From contig JAGFMI010000014.1 in assembly GCA_021030905.1 (NCBI GenBank), forward strand, positions 1,054,001 to 1,118,000: DNA of 64,000 bases, read 5' to 3'. The notes beneath the pieces were generated by a model. The model was given only the letters and a program-made list of their open reading frames with translations, was not told the DNA's origin and searched no databases. The first letter of the stretch is position 1, and the number at the start of each line of letters is the position of its first letter. The position numbers and the translations under genes are program-made. This DNA is from Pyrenula massariospora (taxonomy: Eukaryota; Ascomycota; Eurotiomycetes; Pyrenulales; Pyrenulaceae). Shown piece by piece: positions 24,748-35,305 of the stretch.

Positions 24748-27656
24748 ATGGCCTCCCAGAAGCTGAGCAATGACAGAGGCGCTGATGGGAATAGTCGAGC
24801 CCGTACTTCGGGATTCGACAAAAATGACGTTTCCGCTGCAGTCTACAATGAGAAGTCCGATACTCAACTTCGAATTGGTGACGACTCGAAAGGATATGGG
24901 CAGAGCACTACAAATGTATCTATACATGGTGACGGGGAGGAACTTGGAGAAGATGCTCCCGTGGTAGCGACGGCCGGAGACTTGGTCACGCAGGTCCTCG
25001 AAGTCAAAGATGACCCCTCATTGTCAGTACCCTTTTGGACCTACTATAAGACATGGCTGATCGTTTTATAGGAATCCATGGACATTCCGTGTTTTCTTCT
25101 GGGGTATGTCTCGCAAGCTCACCGAGACAATGACTGCTGATGAAGTTACCATAGGCATTGGACTTGCTGTATTTGGAGGGGTCTTGCAGCAGATTTTCGC
25201 TTTCAAGCCTCAAGCGGTCTCCGTGTCCCTGATTTTCATGGTCGTTATCAGCTACGTGGGCTGTATTGTCTTCGAATGTGCGTTGGATTTCCTGGCAAAT
25301 ATGTGCAATTGCTTACAGTACAGATGTAATTCCGCGCAAAGGCTTCATTGGGCGTTGGCTCAATCCTCACTATTTCAACTCGAAAGAACATTGCGCGATA
25401 GTCATCATGGTATCCACCTTTGATCTTGCACAAGAAACTCCGTGGCCACTTTCTTGCTGATCTCTTCTTAGGCAAATTCGGCAACAAATGCAGCTATGGC
25501 GTGGGAGGTCGTAGCTGCCCAACGCCTATTTTATCCATCTTCCCCAAACGCTGGAAGTTCGATTTTCTTGATGTTCTCCTCTCAGCTGATCGGTAAGACA
25601 TGATAACCTACTTTACTTCGCCGATCTTAACCGCTATGTAGGCTATGGCTTCGCAGGATATCTTCGAAATATCTTGATACATCCCACGAAAATGTTATAC
25701 CCAAGCAATTTACCGGCCAACAACATACTTGAGGCTCTGCATCAGGACAAAAGCGCGAACAGCAAGCGTCTGAAGTTCTTTTGGACCGTTTTCCTCTGCA
25801 TTTTCATTTGGGAGGTATTCCCAGAGTACATCATGCCTGCCCTGACAGGTATAAGCATCTTCTGCCTGGCGAAGAGGTGAGTATCGTACTATGCCCTTGC
25901 AAACAGCATTGGCTAAAGCCTTTCAGGGACAGTATGGTCTTCACCAATCTATTTGGTGGCTCCAATGGAAATGAAGGCTTAGGCTTCCTGAGCTTATGTC
26001 TCGACTGGCAGTACATTAGCAGCCCACTGTATATGCCACTTCAAACCCTGACAAACAATTTTGTCGGCTACGTCAGCTGCATTGCCCTCTTCATGGGGTT
26101 GTATTATGCCAACACCTGGCGAGCAAAGGACTTCCCCTTCCTTTCTCAGCTTCTCTTCGATGGCAAGCTATCAAATGGCACCGCTGTAAGTCAAGCAGAT
26201 CCCTCAAACCCTCTCTTCTAGCTTGCGCCTTTCAAGCCACCATTTCAAGATCTGTATCAAGGTTTCTAATCTGTTGAGAATACTAGTATACTCCATACGA
26301 CCAGACGGCAATACTCAATGACAAATTCGAGCTAGACCAAGCGAAGCTAGAAAGCTACGGGCTTCCTTACATAAGCACAACTTACGTCTCAACCTTGATC
26401 ACCGGAAACATGGCTGTCACGGCAGGACTTGTGCACCTTCTACTCTGGAATTACAGTGACATTAAATCCGGTTGGTCATTTCTCCGTCCTGAAAAACTTC
26501 GCAAGTACCTGAGACCCTCGTATTGGTCACCGAAGAACTGGAGTTTGAACGACGGAGCTGGCGAGCCAGACGCTTTGAATGAGCATCTAATAGATCCCCA
26601 CTACAAGCTCATGCAATCTTATAATGATGTCCCGAACTGGTGGTACGGTCTTGTCCTCCTAACCTCTTTCATCATTAGCATGGTCGTGATATACACCTGT
26701 AGCAGTACTCTACCATGGTGGGGCTTGATCATTGCGCTTATGATCAGCTACATTTTCATCCTCTTTTTCGGGGCTCTATATGCTGTAAGTTGACTTGGTA
26801 GCATGCTCAATCATTGATCATGGACCATCCCTAATTTTGACGCTCAGCGCTAATATGTTTTTGCCAGATGACGGGTTTCGGCGTCCCTACTCAACCCATC
26901 ATCCAGCTCCTTGGAGCGTATCTTCATCCCGGGCGGCCTCTCGCGAACATGTATTTTACACTCTATGGCTACAACTCTTCAAGTCAAGGGTTGCTCCTGC
27001 TACGCGATCTCAAGTTAGCCCAAGAAGCCCACCTCTCCCCCCGTTGCACCTTTACGATGCAAATTCTCGGGACGCTAATCGGCGCAATCTTCAACTATAT
27101 CATGATGGACTCCATTGTACGGAACCAACGCGACGTCCTCATATCAATCGAGGGTACCAACATCTGGTCCGGCCAACAAGTCCAAACGTATAACACTCTA
27201 TCTGTCGCTTGGGGCGCCTTAGCAAAACATATGTTCTCCGTGGGCGGGAGGTACCAGTGGGTCAGCATTTCGTTTTTTCTCGGCTTACTCGCGCCGCTAC
27301 CGACATACTTCTTGCATCGCCGTTTTCCAAAGGCAGGTTTCTGGTACATTATCACGCCTATTTTGATTTGGTACCTTGGCTGGCTTTGCGTGGGAATCAA
27401 TAGCAGCATCTTGTCCTGGTTCACGCTCGGTATATTCAGCCAGTTTTACATGAGGCGATACAAGACAAGGTGGTTCATCAAATACAATTACCTACTCAGT
27501 GCTGCGCTGGATGGCGGGACTCAGGTGCTGGTTTTCATTCTCACCTTTGCGGTATTTGGAGGCGCTGGGAAGGAGAGGACTTTCCCGCCTTATTGGGGGA
27601 ATAATCATCAGAATGGGCACTATGATTATTGCATGTTAGACCCGAGGTCGGCTTAG
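24748..27656 (+). CDS. OPT-family oligopeptide transporter
   Basis: A plasma-membrane proton-coupled transporter for small peptides. Nine exons are in phase: 24748-25022, 25072-25103, 25155-25277, 25324-25409, 25472-25592, 25642-25876, 25927-26185, 26287-26784, 26868-27656. They give 805 residues, within the usual OPT range. The cytosolic N-terminus (~90 residues) is polar. Then follow the family hallmark NPWTFRVFFWGIGLAVFGGV, many hydrophobic spans, WEVFPEYIMPALTGISIFCL, GLGFLSLCLDWQYI, GMFG-like MTGFGVPTQPIIQLLGAYLHP, MYFTLYGYNS and RWFIKYNYLLSAALDGG. It ends with PYWGNNHQNGHYDYCML, the usual OPT terminus. No neighbour suggests a substrate. Confidence 0.95.
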
Positions 27657-28188
27657 TAGGAGGGAGAGATGATGTAATGGCAGGGAGGAAATGTGAGCAT
27701 GAATATCGAGACCGGGTGGATATCTTTCCATTGGACGCAGGAAGTACACTCTCTAAATATGATTTGCTAGATAGCAGGCATCTAGGATGCGATCCTAACA
27801 GTTGCAATATAGTTACAGAGCTAGATGATGAATCAGTCACACATATAGGTAGAGAGATTTTAATTCAGAAACTTCTCCGAAACAGTCGTCCTTTCTCCAT
27901 TCGTACTTCCTGAAACATTTCGACACACGTACGTCATCAGGCAGAATCCCAAACTACGAGACAAAGACAGCTTTTTATACCACCAACGTTATAAAAATAA
28001 CCCAGATTCCCTATCCATTGTTTCATCAAGATCATTCTACATTCATCAAACCCAAATCCTAAAATCTTCCGCCGAAGTATCTCACCAAAAATCCCCTTCT
28101 CAATCCAACCATCAATTTCTATCCCCCCGTCCCCTTCCTACTCAATCTCAACCCAAACTCCCAAACTCCAAGACCAAGTTAAAAAACA
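27657..28188. other. Intergenic
   Basis: 3' flank of the transporter and a CA/CT-rich leader of the next small gene. No gene is supported. Confidence 0.5.
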
Positions 28189-28529
28189 ATGCTCCGCTTC
28201 CTCTTTGAGCTCACCGCCCTCCTCGGCCTGACCTTCCTCTGGGTCACCGGCCAACTCGACCCCCTCCAAAAGCGCCTGCAGGAGATCCTCCTCGACGTCA
28301 TGGGCGAGACCAAGATTTCTTACGGAATCAAAAGTAAAATTCCCCCCCAGGCGCCCACCACTGGCGTGCACTAACATCCACCCAAACAGAGTCCCTAACG
28401 GGCAAAACCCTCGTCGAAGACGAGAACCTGGCGAAAATCCAATCCCAGCTCGGAGGACAGGTTAGTGGCGTGTTCGGCAAGGGAGGGGTCGGCGAGGGCG
28501 TGGGTAAGGGGTTGGGGAAGATGCTTTGA
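28189..28529 (+). CDS. Small membrane-anchored protein
   Basis: Exons 28189-28333 and 28390-28529 (GTAAAA...AACAG, in phase) give 94 residues. The N-terminus is a hydrophobic helix (LFELTALLGLTFLWVTG), either a signal anchor or an uncleaved signal. An amphipathic helix follows (LDPLQKRLQEILLDVMGE). The end is a Gly-rich segment, GKGGVGEGVGKGLGKML. No family was recognised. The in-phase splice and CA-rich leader support it as real. Confidence 0.6.
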
Positions 28530-28988
28530 TCTCTTTCTCCCTTCCCTACTTTTCTATCTAGACTTTTAGGGTGGGGTTGAGGAAGCTTGCACACAGGCTT
28601 ACGTGGTCGTGATTGTAGGCAGTCAGGTGTGTATTTCGGTGAGTTTGATTCCGTTGTGGTTAAAGGGAGGGGGTAGGGAGGGTACGAGATGTGTGGCGAG
28701 TTTTAGATGAAGTTCTGTGAGAATGCGAAATTGGGCAAAGGCGGTCTAAGACCATTAGAAAGTATGGGAATAGTAGTATGTCATAGAAAAGGTATTTTAA
28801 GAGGTATTCATTCGCCTAGTAGACCTCGATTCCTCGCTACTAGCACTTAGGATCATAATCTAGAGCAATTTCGCTAGCAATGCAACCCCCAAAATCTGCT
28901 TGCAAAAAGATGGACTAATCCTCCGCCACCAATATACAAACCCACGCACCCCACACTCCGGGAACTTGTCCAAAATGCCGGGCAAAGG
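28530..28988. other. Convergent 3' flanks
   Basis: Space between the ends of the small membrane protein gene and CWC22. No gene is supported. Confidence 0.5.
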
Positions 28989-31316
28989 CTACCCCCTCCT
29001 CCGTGGAGGCGACCGCGACAGGGACCTCGATCTCGACCTGTACGGCCGAGCCTCCCTCCGACGCGGCGGCGGCGTTGGCGATCTTGAAGAGGAAATAGAC
29101 CGATACCGTCGAGATCTCGACGAAGACGACGTGGAGCGGTACCGTCGACGGCGGGGCGGCGGGGAAGGGGACCTCGACTCCGGCTCCGACGAATAGGACC
29201 TATACCGTCGGCGACGAGGGGGCGAACGAGATCTTGATTCCGACTCGGATCTGGATCTGGATGAGTAGGAGCGGTGTCGTTGACGACGGGGTGGTGGCGA
29301 TGGTGAGCGTGACGGGGACCTTGAGGAGCTGGACCGGGAAGAATATGAGGAGTAGCTGGAGTATGAGCTGACGGAGTCTGAGCGCGAAGAACGACGGGTA
29401 ATTGCTGGTAGGGGAGGAGGGGGTGCTGGTTTTGGGAGGTTTTTGAGGTGTTCGCGCATCTCTTCGGTGAGCACGCCCATTCCGATGCTGGTGAAGTAAT
29501 TGATGGAAAAGCGAGTATTTTTGGGCTCATTCGGATCCGTAGGGAAGATGCCGTCATAGCTTGGACGGAGAATTTGATCTTTTAGGCGCTCTTGGAGTTT
29601 TGGCATGCCAAGGGCTTCAGCGAGATCTTGGAAAAGGATCTTAATAAAAATGCGACTGCTTGATGTTGTTTCATCCTCATTTAGGTGGACAATCGACAGA
29701 ACATGCCAACCGATGGCGTCGCTGCTAAGGAGATGTCCGAAAAAGCGGGCTATGTTACGGAGACGATTTGTTTCGTAACGATGAATAGTGTCGTAGTATT
29801 TGCCAAAGGATTCTTCAAAGAGGTTCAACCAGAGGCGGTTCAGTTTTGCGAAGCGTTCGCCGACGAGTCCGTAGAATTTAATGTAAGCTCGTTCTTGAGA
29901 ACAGCATTCCACGATCATCGACGGAAGCTCTGGTTCCTGGCCAGCTGGAAGGGTAACTTTCATCAATTTATGGCAACACTCTTCAAAATCGCTGCTAGAC
30001 ATAATAGTGAGGTAGATTGTTCGCCGCAGATTGACCAAGTCGGTATTGCTCTGGTCCTTGATTTCCATCTGGCGCTCTTTCTCGGCTTCTTCGTCTTCGG
30101 AACTCTCATCGTCTGAGCCGTCAGAATCCGCCTCATTACCACTTGCTTCGCCTAAAATCTCTGCCTTGAGTTGACGATAGGCCTCCTCATGCTGTTCCCA
30201 TTCCTCGTCAAATTTGAAAATGTTGAGTCCATTTTCGATGTTGATATCTTGATCGTCTAGATCAAGGTTATGTGTGATTTGATCCTCATCCTCAACTAGA
30301 TCGAGCTCTTCTTTGATGGCGGGGTTATCCCGAAAACGATCTTTTCGCACCTGAAACAAGACTTCAATCATGTACTGAACACGCTTGTCAATATCGGCTT
30401 CGTGGAGAATGTTTCGGAACTGGTCAAAGACAAGAAGTGCAATCTTGGGATTCTCCTCTTCGAGGTAATGTCCTACTTCTCTCGTCAGACCAACCGCAAT
30501 CTCAACGCTATCATCCGTTGGACGAGTAAGTAGCAGCAGCAATATTTGTGCAGCGACCATCTCATTCGCCACACGCTGGTTAACTAGTTGAGCGATGAAT
30601 GTTGTCGAGGAAAGGCAGACGGCCTTATCGTTGCGCCGGTAAGCTTTGCGAAATTGGTCAATCAACCGTTTCAAAAGTAGTTGTCCAACTTGTGGAAGTT
30701 TGGTGTTTACGATGGCTGCTGTGGCAGCATAGATCGGCGTGAAGGGTAAACTAGCTGCCTGCGCTTTCATGATACTCCTACAGAACAGTCCTCGGCCTCT
30801 GACCAGATTCTCGCCAAAAAGCTCCGGGACAATGTGCTTGATGTTGGACACGTTGATCTTGTTGATCAGACCGTTGATAGATTTTTTCAGGGCTTCCCAT
30901 GCCATGCGCTGGTACTCTTTGCTAGTCTTGTCTGTGATCTGTGCTTGAAGCGCTCTCAGCCGAGCAGGAGGTATATAAGTGCCACCTGACCGCATAGTGA
31001 GAAGCTTTTCATATTCTGCCTTTGCAGCCGCTTGCTTCTCTTCCTCTGTGAGCGGTCTTGATCTTGCCTCTTCTTTCTCTCGGTTGCGAAACCTTTCGGC
31101 AAGTTGGCGCTCGCGCTCGTCGACGCGCCGCTCCGCATCGTTTGCTGAGACACCATTTGTGCGAGTTGCAACCGGCGGTGATCTTCGTCGACGTGGTGAG
31201 GGTGATCGAGAGGGTGGGGATCTTTTTCTTGCAGCCGAAGGACCTGGAGAGAAGGCGCCAGCTGGGGGAGGCGTTGGAAGGCGGACAGCGGACTGAAGCA
31301 TCATCGTTTCCGCCAT
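28989..31316 (-). CDS. cwc22: Pre-mRNA-splicing factor CWC22
   Basis: Spliceosome component that in other eukaryotes escorts eIF4A3 and supports the first splicing step. Single exon, 775 residues. A Pro/Arg-rich N-terminus is followed by ARLRALQAQITDKTS and the MIF4G domain (about residues 140-340), with WEALKKSINGLINKIN, NLVRGRGLFCRSIMKAQ and KRVQYMIEVLFQVRK. An acidic linker (SDGSDDESSEDEEAE) leads to the MA3 domain (about 430-550) with RRTIYLTIMSSSDFEECCHKL and the CCSQERAYIKFYG loop. The C-terminal ~120 residues are an SR/RS-rich tail. Start and stop are clear. It shares a ~300-bp divergent spacer with dpm2. Confidence 0.97.
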   Translation of the reverse strand: MAETMMLQSAVRLPTPPPAGAFSPGPSAARKRSPPSRSPSPRRRRSPPVATRTNGVSANDAERRVDERERQLAERFRNREKEEARSRPLTEEEKQAAAKAEYEKLLTMRSGGTYIPPARLRALQAQITDKTSKEYQRMAWEALKKSINGLINKINVSNIKHIVPELFGENLVRGRGLFCRSIMKAQAASLPFTPIYAATAAIVNTKLPQVGQLLLKRLIDQFRKAYRRNDKAVCLSSTTFIAQLVNQRVANEMVAAQILLLLLTRPTDDSVEIAVGLTREVGHYLEEENPKIALLVFDQFRNILHEADIDKRVQYMIEVLFQVRKDRFRDNPAIKEELDLVEDEDQITHNLDLDDQDINIENGLNIFKFDEEWEQHEEAYRQLKAEILGEASGNEADSDGSDDESSEDEEAEKERQMEIKDQSNTDLVNLRRTIYLTIMSSSDFEECCHKLMKVTLPAGQEPELPSMIVECCSQERAYIKFYGLVGERFAKLNRLWLNLFEESFGKYYDTIHRYETNRLRNIARFFGHLLSSDAIGWHVLSIVHLNEDETTSSSRIFIKILFQDLAEALGMPKLQERLKDQILRPSYDGIFPTDPNEPKNTRFSINYFTSIGMGVLTEEMREHLKNLPKPAPPPPLPAITRRSSRSDSVSSYSSYSSYSSRSSSSRSPSRSPSPPPRRQRHRSYSSRSRSESESRSRSPPRRRRYRSYSSEPESRSPSPPPRRRRYRSTSSSSRSRRYRSISSSRSPTPPPRRREARPYRSRSRSLSRSPPRRRG

Positions 31317-31619
31317 GACTCCCAGGTTCGGCGACCAAAAATGAATGAAGTGGACAGGAGATTGGGCTAGTAGTGTAAGGTCATGTCAGAATTTTTACAT
31401 TCTGGCGTTACTAAATCATGGAAAAAGTGGTTGAAGGTGGAGGTGACCCAAGACTGCGCTCCCCGCAAAAGGCGGAAGGTTTGCCGTAGGCCACCTCTAC
31501 TATGGAGCTCTCGAGATTGATCGAAAGTTCCTACAGACAACAACACAGCTTCGACGACACCTTCGAAGCTGTCTCATCCGCGGACCTATTCGTCAAGAGC
31601 TCTTGGTGCGCCTGTCACG

Positions 31620-31995
31620 ATGGTGCGTCTCTTGCAATCTATTCCAGCTTTCTGCCGGTGCTAATTCAGGAGGTCTATATAGCTTGACCAGCTAATTGGG
31701 ATGGCTATGCTTATCATAGCAACAACGGTGTTTCTCTACTACACGGCATGGACATTATTAATGGTACGGTCACAACCCTTAGCCAGAGTTCGTAGCTGAG
31801 CCCATCTAGCCATTCGTTGACCCTGGTCATCCCCTTCATGACCTTTTCCCGCCGCGAGTATGGGCTATCAGAATACCTGTCATCATTATATTACTTGGCT
31901 CGATGGTTGTTGGCTCTTTCCTGAGCATGGTCATGATCAGAAGCAACCGCAAAAAAGCAGCAAAAGCGAAAGCGGCTGAAAAGAAAAAATCATGA
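31620..31995 (+). CDS. dpm2: Dolichol-phosphate mannosyltransferase regulatory subunit DPM2
   Basis: DPM2 stabilises and anchors the DPM synthase at the ER, which supplies mannose for N-glycans, GPI anchors and O-mannosylation. Exons 31620-31622, 31683-31763 and 31810-31995 give 89 residues, the usual size. The first coding exon is only the ATG, followed at once by GTGCGT; the frame that continues upstream of it would stop straight after the splice. Two membrane spans are clear: IGMAMLIIATTVFLYYTAW and IRIPVIIILLGSMVVGSFL, with the conserved loop MPFVDPGHPLHDLFPPRVWA between them. It ends in a Lys-rich cytosolic tail. Confidence 0.93.
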
Positions 31996-32921
31996 CAGAA
32001 GTCTGGACCGCCGTCTTCGTCCTTGACACGGACGAATTTGTTCAGCGTTGGCGTTACAAGCGCAAAGGATCAAAATACCCAAGAACAGAGGGCAGGAGAT
32101 TGTCTAGATATCTGGAATAATCAAGCCTATAATCTTTTCGGCGAGGAGTGGGTTTGTTGTGTTATCTCTCGTCCACTTTGTATCTCGAGCGCCAGCCATG
32201 GGATGGGATACGTCCGAGGAACAAGAAGCGAAAAGACTTCAAGGTACGATTTTGTGATTAGTATGTGCCTCGAGCTGTGGTGGAGTTTGAAAGGTTTTGG
32301 GCGCATCCTGCTATGTGTCTGGGATCCACTAGTAGGATTCGGTGCCGTACCTCGTACACTAGACCATTGAAGGTGAGAGAGCTGGGTGCATGGTTATGAG
32401 CGAGAGCTTTTGGTTTACCCAAAAATCTTTAACCTCAATGCAACTTTTACCATCTTTATTGATGCCGGCATTACTCGATGACAACCTATTTCCAAATTCA
32501 CGGTCCAACACGGAGATGCGGCTGTATGGTCGTGCCGCCCGAACTCGGGTAAGGGCACCCTTCAGCAAGGTAGCGTTGCTAGCTTCATACAACATTTCCA
32601 AACGCCAAAGTCAGTTTAAGGAAATGCTTGAAAAAACTCTCAACTCTGACTCACATGTCAGTTCACCGCCTTGTAGCTCCTAGGTAATGCGACTCCCAAA
32701 GGCTATCCACTCGGGGTCAAGTTCCTGCAGGGTTGATGGCACTGAGGGGCTTTTCGTATTTTCGTATAAAAAGGGCCTCCTTACCACGACCCGTCATAAT
32801 AAAAAGTGATTTTTCTTCTCTCTGTTACCAACATTCAGAATCTATAGCTTCTTGTGTCTGACTTCAGGAGCTAGATATCGCCAGCTTCTAATCCTCTATC
32901 CACCAACAAGTCCGTACGACA
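31996..32921. other. Intergenic
   Basis: 3' flank of dpm2 and promoter of the hydrolase gene. Frames at 32023-32370 and 32390-32683 have no domain signature. Confidence 0.5.
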
Positions 32922-34223
32922 ATGTCCTTGCTTACCATGAATGAAGAAGAGTCTCTCCGCCTTGCGAAGAAGGCGCCAGAGTGGGAAGAGGTAAGAGCTT
33001 CAACCTTTTTTCATATTACAAAAGCAGTTCCCGGGAAAGGCTCAAGTACAAGACTTGATTTGTGAGAATGATGAGCTCCAGCTAGCTGTATGAATACTGG
33101 TTGTATGAGCTTCTTGCATGTTGTGCTCTCACTCTAGAAGAACTGAGAAAAAAGGCAGTCATAGCGTCCAAAGTAACTGATGACCAATTTGGCACTTGAA
33201 TACCGCTGCCTATATTGAATGTCCAACACAGCAAAGTTTCAACTCCCTTTATACCGATAATATTAACGTAGCTCGCAGGTAGAGAAATCAAATCCAGCAA
33301 TTCCCAAGCAGATCCCATATGAGGATGTTGTGAAGTTGCGCAATTCCTTTCCATCGCCAGTATATCCACCTACACCGTCAGATCTCCAGGAAACAGACAT
33401 CGAAATTACTATGTCGGATGGGCACAAGAATGGGGCGAGAGTTTTTAAGCCAGAGAAGCAAAGTGCCTCTCCGAAGCCCTTCGTTGTGTTGTTTCATGGC
33501 GGAGGATACTGCTTCGGAGACTACACAATCGAAACGAGAGAAGGGCGCGCGTTTGCACAAAACCTGGACGTCGTTGTCATCAGCATTGGCTATCGCCCAG
33601 CACCCGAGAATCCATTTCCGGCGCCGATCAATGATGCCTGGGAAGGTCTGAAATGGGCCGCAGCGCATGCAAAAGATTTCGGCGCCAATCCCTCTACGGG
33701 ATTCATTGTTGGAGGAACCTCCGCTGGGGGAGGGATAGCTTCTGTCTTGGCTCATCTTGCAAGGGATGAGAAGCTCTCCCCACCCCTCACTGGACAATAT
33801 CTCTGCATCACCAGTGGATGTCCCGCAGCTTTCATGCCAGAGAAATACAAGGCCGATCTATTCTCAAATGTGCACAACGCGGATGCACCAATTCTTGGTT
33901 CGGAAACATTGAGAATGTTCCGCGAAGCACACAACCCACCTTCCACACCGCATCCGCGATTTGCGGCTCTGCTGAATCCCAATGGGCATAAGGGACTTCC
34001 TCCGGCTTACTTTCAACACTGCGGGTTGGACCCACTGAGGGACGAGGGGCTCATTTTTGAGAAGGCTTTGCGGGAGGAAGGAGGTATCAAGACCATGCAT
34101 GATATGTACCCTGGTTTTCCACATGGGTTTTGGAGCGCGATGCCTAATAGCGAGCCAGCTAAGAAAAGGATGGCGGACGCTGTCAAGGGAATTGAATGGC
34201 TGCTTGGGAAAGAATCGCATTGA
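32922..34223 (+). CDS. Alpha/beta hydrolase (HSL/arylacetamide deacetylase type)
   Basis: A serine esterase or lipase-like enzyme acting on ester bonds. Exons 32922-32990 and 33279-34223 give 337 residues; the 288-nt intron is long for this window. The oxyanion-hole motif HGGG is near residues 96-99. The nucleophile elbow GGTSAGG has Ser near 171, the acid lies in GLDPLRDEG (about 274) and the catalytic His in GFPHGFW (about 305), so the triad is complete. There is no signal peptide, so it is probably cytosolic. The substrate cannot be told from sequence. Confidence 0.9.
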
Positions 34224-35305
34224 ATCAGTTCATGAGACCGATGCCACTGTGAAAGATGTATTGGGTCCATAGGTGATTCGTGCTTCGAGAAGCTTTGGTC
34301 TTCTGGTGCGATAGCATAGTGTACCTACAATGGTATTTCTTCTATCAGCCTTATTTAACCTGCCTTGAAGCCGATCTTGGAATTGACGTGACGATAAACT
34401 TTCGAATAGTCGAGGCCAGCTATCCGGCAGCCGACGGCCAATTTGTCGACCCAAAGTAACGGTAGGATAGGACGTTATCCGAAACTTGTCCAAGCCACAG
34501 AGGGGTCTTGATCGGATGGCATGCCGCCAGCCTTGTTGGGAATGACCTATTGTCATGAGCCGGAGAAGGCTGCCGTATTTTCGATTTTGAGATCTCAAGT
34601 ACATGATCAAGCGGATAAGGTGGCTGATGAGAGCGAGTACAGGCGACTTGAGAAACAGAGGCAGATGATGGGGAGGAAGCGAGAATGACCCCGCCGGCGC
34701 CGCTTTCGTCGGGCCACGCACTCGACCGGTCTTGGCAGCCGACAAAGGCGTGGCTCGTCATGGAAGGCCCCGCCTCCCAGCCGCAGATCAGGTACCTGCA
34801 TGACAGCTTTCCCCTCCTCTGGGATCATCTCTCCCTCATTCCTTGCTTGTACAGTCATAGCTCCCCCAGAAGAAACACAAAGTCCTCAGTATAGAACCAT
34901 AATCAATCATAATCGCTTTGCTAAACAAATCAACTTTTGAACCAGCAGCAAACCAGACAGATTGCCTTGCTAGCTACCCTCCTGACGCGTTACACGCCTG
35001 CGAGCTCCCCTACGTCTCACCATTACGAGCAGAGCCAGGACCAGGTGTCTGCTGTTGCTGTTGCTCTCTGGATCTATCCTTCAGTGCCGTCAGAGGACTA
35101 TTTACCCAAGCTCATCGTGTGAGCATTCCTCGACAGCACCATTCAGGACGACCGACCGCTTCCCCCGACCTATGAGCGACTGAAGGCTGAGGCACAGCCT
35201 TGTCCTTGAGCTACCCGAAGAGTGCAGGACACAAGAATAAATCGTCAAAGGAGGCAGAGCTTGCTGCATGAAGGGGGCAGGCCACCTTAAACCAAACATA
35301 ATTGC
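34224..35305. other. Intergenic, leader of the BCAS3-like gene
   Basis: About 1.1 kb without a supported gene. Several overlapping frames on both strands in 34230-34890 have no family features and are not favoured. Confidence 0.5.

Noticed and set aside
31502-31687. 61-codon frame beginning MELSRLIESS as the start of DPM2
   Set aside because: This frame cannot splice in phase to the DPM2 exon; only the ATG at 31620 does.
34230-34890. Overlapping minus-strand frames up to 171 codons
   Set aside because: Several mutually exclusive frames, none with motifs or a splice chain; likely 5' region of the BCAS3-like gene.
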